Of a stretch of DNA of 8,261 nt, positions 5,626 to 8,261 are shown in pieces. A program made the position numbers and the translations under genes. This DNA is from Nitrospirota bacterium (GTDB taxonomy: Bacteria; Nitrospirota; Nitrospiria; Nitrospirales; NS-4): NCBI GenBank assembly GCA_005877565.1, contig VBOK01000014.1, forward strand, positions 1 through 8,261. The letters run 5' to 3'. Numbering within the stretch: position 1 is the first letter of the stretch; each line of letters opens with the position of its first letter. The notes beneath the pieces are model-generated. The model did not search any database. It was given only the letters and a program-made list of their open reading frames with translations, and was not told the DNA's origin.

Positions 5626-5841
5626 CCCTGTCCTCCTTGTCGGTTTGAACTACCGAGACCCATAGTCTAATGGCCTTGATTGCGTCATTCCCTGAAATTC
5701 TGACAGTAATCTATCAAAGGAACACGGTTAAGGCACCCTGCTTTCGTTTCAGCCCCCCTACATCCGTTGCATTGCCAAGGACTCCTCGCGGTGGCATGGT
5801 TAGGAGTCGTGCCACCCTACTTCATCTGAAAGACAAAAGAG
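5626..5841. other. Divergent intergenic region
   Basis: These 216 bases separate the divergent dienelactone hydrolase and coiled-coil genes and must hold promoters for both. I find no convincing -35/-10 pair on either strand. The hydrolase ribosome site lies at 5632-5637, and a set of competing inverted repeats lies at 5780-5815. The base composition is more AT-rich than the flanking hydrolase gene. Short frames here look non-coding. Confidence 0.5.
5780..5815 (+). promoter_or_regulatory. Two mutually exclusive hairpins upstream of the coiled-coil gene
   Basis: GACTCCT (5780-5786) pairs with AGGAGTC (5802-5808). GTGGCATG (5791-5798) pairs with CGTGCCAC (5808-5815), allowing one G-U. The arms interleave in the order A-B-A'-B', so only one stem can form at a time. 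The second ends 26 bases before the ATG at 5842. This resembles a leader switch or overlapping operators; no known riboswitch is recognised. Confidence 0.35.
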
Positions 5842-6048
5842 ATGTCTGCGTCAGGTAAGTTGGAACTCGAAATTCTGAGAGTGGAGGTTATTGGGCTCAA
5901 TCGGGCCTTATCGTGGGAGCGGACTCAAAAAGAGCGGCTCCTTGAGGAACTGGACAGGTATCGGAGAGATATCAAACGATTGCATGACAGGTTGACTGAT
6001 CTGGAGCTACAGATTGCTGAGAGGAAGTTTGTTTCGAACTGCCGTTAA
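5842..6048 (+). CDS. Small coiled-coil protein of unknown function, 68 aa
   Basis: After MSASG the whole protein is a charged heptad-repeat helix. Leucine and isoleucine recur at a/d-type spacing through ELEILRVEVIGLNRALSW, then ERLLEELDRYRRDIKRLHDR and LTDLELQIAERK. It is highly polar, has no signal peptide or membrane segment, and has one cysteine near the end. It probably forms a dimeric or trimeric coiled coil; no family is recognised. No good Shine-Dalgarno sequence precedes the ATG (only AAAGAG immediately before), and codon use is less GC-rich than in neighbours. The TAA stop interlocks with the stop of the convergent propeller gene within TTAA, a four-base overlap. The coherent heptad pattern argues that the frame is real despite the weak start. 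Confidence 0.6.
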   Translation: MSASGKLELEILRVEVIGLNRALSWERTQKERLLEELDRYRRDIKRLHDRLTDLELQIAERKFVSNCR

Positions 6049-7034
6049 GGTAATCGGATCACCACCAGCTTGTCTGTACCCGACTCGGCGCCCCAGACTT
6101 CCCCATGACGGCCCAAGAGTTGACGCACATTCGCGCCGGGACTCGGGAGGGGAAAGACGTCAAACGCTTCTTTCGTGGGATCGAAACGCACCAGCGCGTT
6201 CGCGCCGAAGTCGCTGAGCCACACCTTGTCCTGATCGTCCACATAGACCGCATAGGCGCCCGGGTTCTTGCCCGGCAGACGCCATTCCTTCCATGTGTTG
6301 GCGACCGGGTCGTACCGGCCCACCTGCCCTACGTTCCACTCGCTGACCCAGACGTTTCCTTTCGAATCGGCCCACACTCGTCGTGCGCCCTGCTTCGGCG
6401 CCGGCGGCTCGATCACCGTCGCGACACCGGTGACCGGGTCCAGGCGCGCAATATAGCTGCCCGCAAGCGACGCATAGTACACGGTTCCATCCGGCGTGGC
6501 GGCGATCCCGTAGGGCCCCGTGCCCTTCGGCGCGTCGAACACCTCAACTTTGCCGGCCTTGGGGTCCAGTCGCCCGTAGATGCCGCTCTGGCCGGTGAAC
6601 CACAGCACGCCGCGCTTATCGAACGCGGCGGTGTTCAGGTTCGTCCCTTCCCGTCCGGGCGGCAGAGGGTAGACGCTGACTTTCTCGGTCATGGGATCGA
6701 CGCGCACGATGGCATTCAAGCCGCCGTCCGTGATCCACGGCGCGCCGTCCGGGCCGACGATCACCCCGTGCGGCCGCGACTTGTCGCCGAGCTTGATCCG
6801 CTTGATTTGCCCCGTTGCGGGATCAAGCCGGCCGATCTCGCCAATTCGCTGCGCTGTGTACCAGACCGTGCCATCCGGCGCAGGCGCGACGTCGTGCGGG
6901 TGAGACCCCGCCGGCACGGGATATTCCTGGATCCGCGGAACTGACTCGTCGGCAGCAGCAACGGTTGAAACGATGGCGAGCGCGAACAAGGCCAGACCAC
7001 AGACAAGGAATGGTTGACCTGTTGGTTGGGGCAT
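6045..7034 (-). CDS. Vgb-like (virginiamycin B lyase family) beta-propeller protein, exported
   Basis: A 329-residue periplasmic protein. Residues 1-28 are a Sec signal peptide (hydrophobic core from residue 9, ending TVAAA). The rest is a chain of seven repeats of the type 'PDG.VW.T......IGR.DP.TG....', each centred on an aromatic pair: WYT, WIT, WFT, YYAS, WVSE, WLSD and WGAE. This is the seven-bladed propeller seen in streptogramin B lyase and SMP-30-like proteins. I cannot align the Vgb catalytic His/Glu residues with confidence, so a lyase activity is not claimed; ligand binding or lactone hydrolysis are alternatives. AAGGAG at 7046-7051 serves as ribosome site, 11 bases from the ATG and inside the upstream gene's last codons. 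It follows the flavoprotein gene by 5 bases, so the two are surely co-transcribed. Bases 6361-6397 recur at 4712. Confidence 0.85.
   Translation of the reverse strand: MPQPTGQPFLVCGLALFALAIVSTVAAADESVPRIQEYPVPAGSHPHDVAPAPDGTVWYTAQRIGEIGRLDPATGQIKRIKLGDKSRPHGVIVGPDGAPWITDGGLNAIVRVDPMTEKVSVYPLPPGREGTNLNTAAFDKRGVLWFTGQSGIYGRLDPKAGKVEVFDAPKGTGPYGIAATPDGTVYYASLAGSYIARLDPVTGVATVIEPPAPKQGARRVWADSKGNVWVSEWNVGQVGRYDPVANTWKEWRLPGKNPGAYAVYVDDQDKVWLSDFGANALVRFDPTKEAFDVFPLPSPGANVRQLLGRHGEVWGAESGTDKLVVIRLP
6361..6397. repeat. Parent-like copy of the 37-bp duplicate, inside the propeller gene
   Basis: This segment encodes KQGARRVWADSK of the fifth propeller blade on the minus strand. It matches 4712-4748 at 35 of 37 bases. 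Because it fits the blade repeat pattern here, this is the likelier origin of the pair. Confidence 0.8.
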
Positions 7035-7039
7035 GATGG

Positions 7040-8261
7040 TTACATCTCCTTAAGGTACTCATGTACGAACTGGATCGCCATCGCGCCCTCGCCGACCGCG
7101 GAAGCGACGCGTTTGACCGAGTCGGATCGCACGTCGCCGGCCGCGAACACGCCGGCGCGGCTGGTCTCGAGCAGAAACGGTTGTCGCTTGCCGGTCCAGT
7201 GCGGGGACTGCGCCAGCGATGGACCGGTTCTGATGAACCCCTTGCCGTCACGCTCGATCTCCTGTGGGAGCCAGTCGGTCCGCGGCACCGCACCGATGAA
7301 GCTGAACACCGCCGGCGTCTCCACCGTCCGCTTCTCCCCGGTCTTGCTGTTGACGATTTCGATGGAATTGAGGTGGCCGTCGCCGTTCATTCGCTGTACC
7401 GTCGAGTTGCGGAGCAGTTCGATGTTGGGTGTCTGCTCAATCCGCTTGGCGAGGTAACTGGACATATGCTTGTAGAGGTCGTCGCCGCGAATGACAAGTA
7501 GCACGTGGCTCGCATGCTGGGAAAGGAAGACCGCGGCCTGACCGGCGGAATTGCCGCCGCCCACCAACACCACCTGCGCGCCCTTGCAGATCTGCACCTC
7601 GTTGTGAGTGGCGGCGTAGTACACGCCCCGCCCTTCGAACTGCTCGCACCGTTCGGCGTTCAGCCGGCGATACTCGACGCCCGTGGCGATCAATAGGCAC
7701 TTTGTGGTGACCGTTTCGTCGCCGTCCAGCCGCAACACCGGATAGGTCTTGTCGAACATCAGGCTGCTCACCGGCGTGGACACCGAGAGACGCGCGCCAA
7801 ATTTGTTGGCCTGAAGAATGGCACGGTCGGCCAGCTCGCTCCCTGTGATGCCGGTGGGAAAGCCAAGATAGTTTTCGATCCGCATGCTGCTGCCCGCCTG
7901 CCCGCCTGGCGCCGTGCTGTCCAACACAAGTGTCCGCAGCCCTTCGGACGCTCCATACACCGCGGCCGCGAGCCCGGCGGGACCCGCTCCGACCACGATC
8001 AGGTCGTACAGCGTCTGCTCCACCGGCCGGCGAATGCCGATCCGGTCCGCCAGTTCGCGGTTCGACGGGTTGCGCAGGAGCAGCATGCTGCTGCAGGCGA
8101 CCACCGGCGTATCGGCCTCGCTGACGCCGAAACCCTTGAGCAGAAGGTCCACGTTCGGATCCGTCTCCACGTCCGTCCAGGTGAACAGCACGCGGTTTTT
8201 GGCCAGGAAGTCACGCACGCGGAAGGTGTCGGGAGAGTAGCGGGACCCGATCACCCGCAAG
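7040..8261 (-). CDS. Thioredoxin-reductase-like FAD-dependent oxidoreductase without CXXC, N-terminus beyond window
   Basis: The visible 406 residues begin mid-protein (the TTG at 8260 is an internal leucine). Residues 1-80 (RVIGSRYSPDTFRVRDFLAKNRVLFTW onward) form a glutaredoxin-like linker domain found in long reductases of about 550 residues that carry an N-terminal cyclic-nucleotide-binding or receiver domain. The TrxB-like module follows: FAD site GAGPAG (91-96), GGQAG..S.RIENYLGFP (119-135), TGVEYR (193-198), pyridine-nucleotide site GGGNSAGQAA (234-243) and FAD-binding GVFAAGDVR near the C-terminus. Where thioredoxin reductase has its CATC disulfide, this protein has YYAATHNE (214-221), so it cannot be a classical TrxB. 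It should oxidise NAD(P)H, but the acceptor is unknown. It heads an operon with the propeller gene 5 bases downstream. The sensor domain that would show its regulation lies outside the window. Confidence 0.9.
   Translation of the reverse strand, partial: LRVIGSRYSPDTFRVRDFLAKNRVLFTWTDVETDPNVDLLLKGFGVSEADTPVVACSSMLLLRNPSNRELADRIGIRRPVEQTLYDLIVVGAGPAGLAAAVYGASEGLRTLVLDSTAPGGQAGSSMRIENYLGFPTGITGSELADRAILQANKFGARLSVSTPVSSLMFDKTYPVLRLDGDETVTTKCLLIATGVEYRRLNAERCEQFEGRGVYYAATHNEVQICKGAQVVLVGGGNSAGQAAVFLSQHASHVLLVIRGDDLYKHMSSYLAKRIEQTPNIELLRNSTVQRMNGDGHLNSIEIVNSKTGEKRTVETPAVFSFIGAVPRTDWLPQEIERDGKGFIRTGPSLAQSPHWTGKRQPFLLETSRAGVFAAGDVRSDSVKRVASAVGEGAMAIQFVHEYLKEM

Noticed and set aside
5780..5815. H-type pseudoknot
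   Set aside because: The interleaved arms leave no bases to cross the 7-bp first stem, so both stems cannot form together.
6105..6944. 279-codon plus-strand frame opposite the propeller gene
   Set aside because: Arginine/histidine-rich shadow; the minus-strand gene has a signal peptide and seven clear repeats.
7014..7034. Lipoprotein assignment for the propeller protein from a cysteine at residue 12
   Set aside because: The residues before it (L-V) do not fit a lipobox, and a normal signal peptidase I site follows at residues 25-28.

Overview
The window reads as chromosomal DNA of a GC-rich Gram-negative bacterium. The evidence is an outer-membrane barrel protein ending in phenylalanine, several exported proteins with Sec or Tat signals, and strong AGGAGG ribosome sites. 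Gene content and style (a small one-CXXC protein with a membrane tail, a Vgb-like propeller, structured GC-rich intergenic repeats) remind me of Nitrospira/Nitrospirota. That placement is inference; no marker gene is present.

Left part (1-1733): the 3' end of a phosphate-selective-type porin (OprO/OprP fold) leaves the window on the left. A gene-free, palindrome-bearing stretch follows, then an 80-residue protein of unknown function. This converges within 6 bases on a minus-strand gene for a small exported protein, which may be made from a leaderless mRNA.

Middle part (1734-4308): this is a thiamin-salvage neighbourhood. tenA (thiaminase II / aminopyrimidine hydrolase) and thiD (HMP / HMP-P kinase) lie on the same strand, performing consecutive salvage steps. 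About 1.1 kb of apparently inserted or decayed DNA separates them. It holds two related copies of a GC-rich dispersed repeat (about 270 and 130 bp). Between the copies is a tag gene (3-methyladenine DNA glycosylase I) broken by an internal out-of-frame deletion. After the second copy comes a 55-residue HicB-like antitoxin gene with no HicA partner, 14 bases before thiD.

Right part (4309-8261): a 71-residue protein with a CXXC motif and one membrane helix is followed by the 3' end of a Tat-exported dienelactone hydrolase on the minus strand. Next is a divergent intergenic region with competing hairpins, and a 68-residue coiled-coil protein whose stop codon interlocks with that of a convergent gene. 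That convergent gene (Vgb-like seven-bladed propeller, periplasmic) lies in a minus-strand operon 5 bases behind a thioredoxin-reductase-like flavoprotein that lacks the CXXC redox centre and runs off the right edge.

The most unexpected signal is a 37-bp near-duplicate (35/37) shared by the interior of the propeller gene and the stop-codon region of the dienelactone hydrolase gene. The two copies keep the same strand and the same reading frame. I saw no CRISPR array, RNA gene, transposase or phage gene, and no complete unknown multi-gene system.
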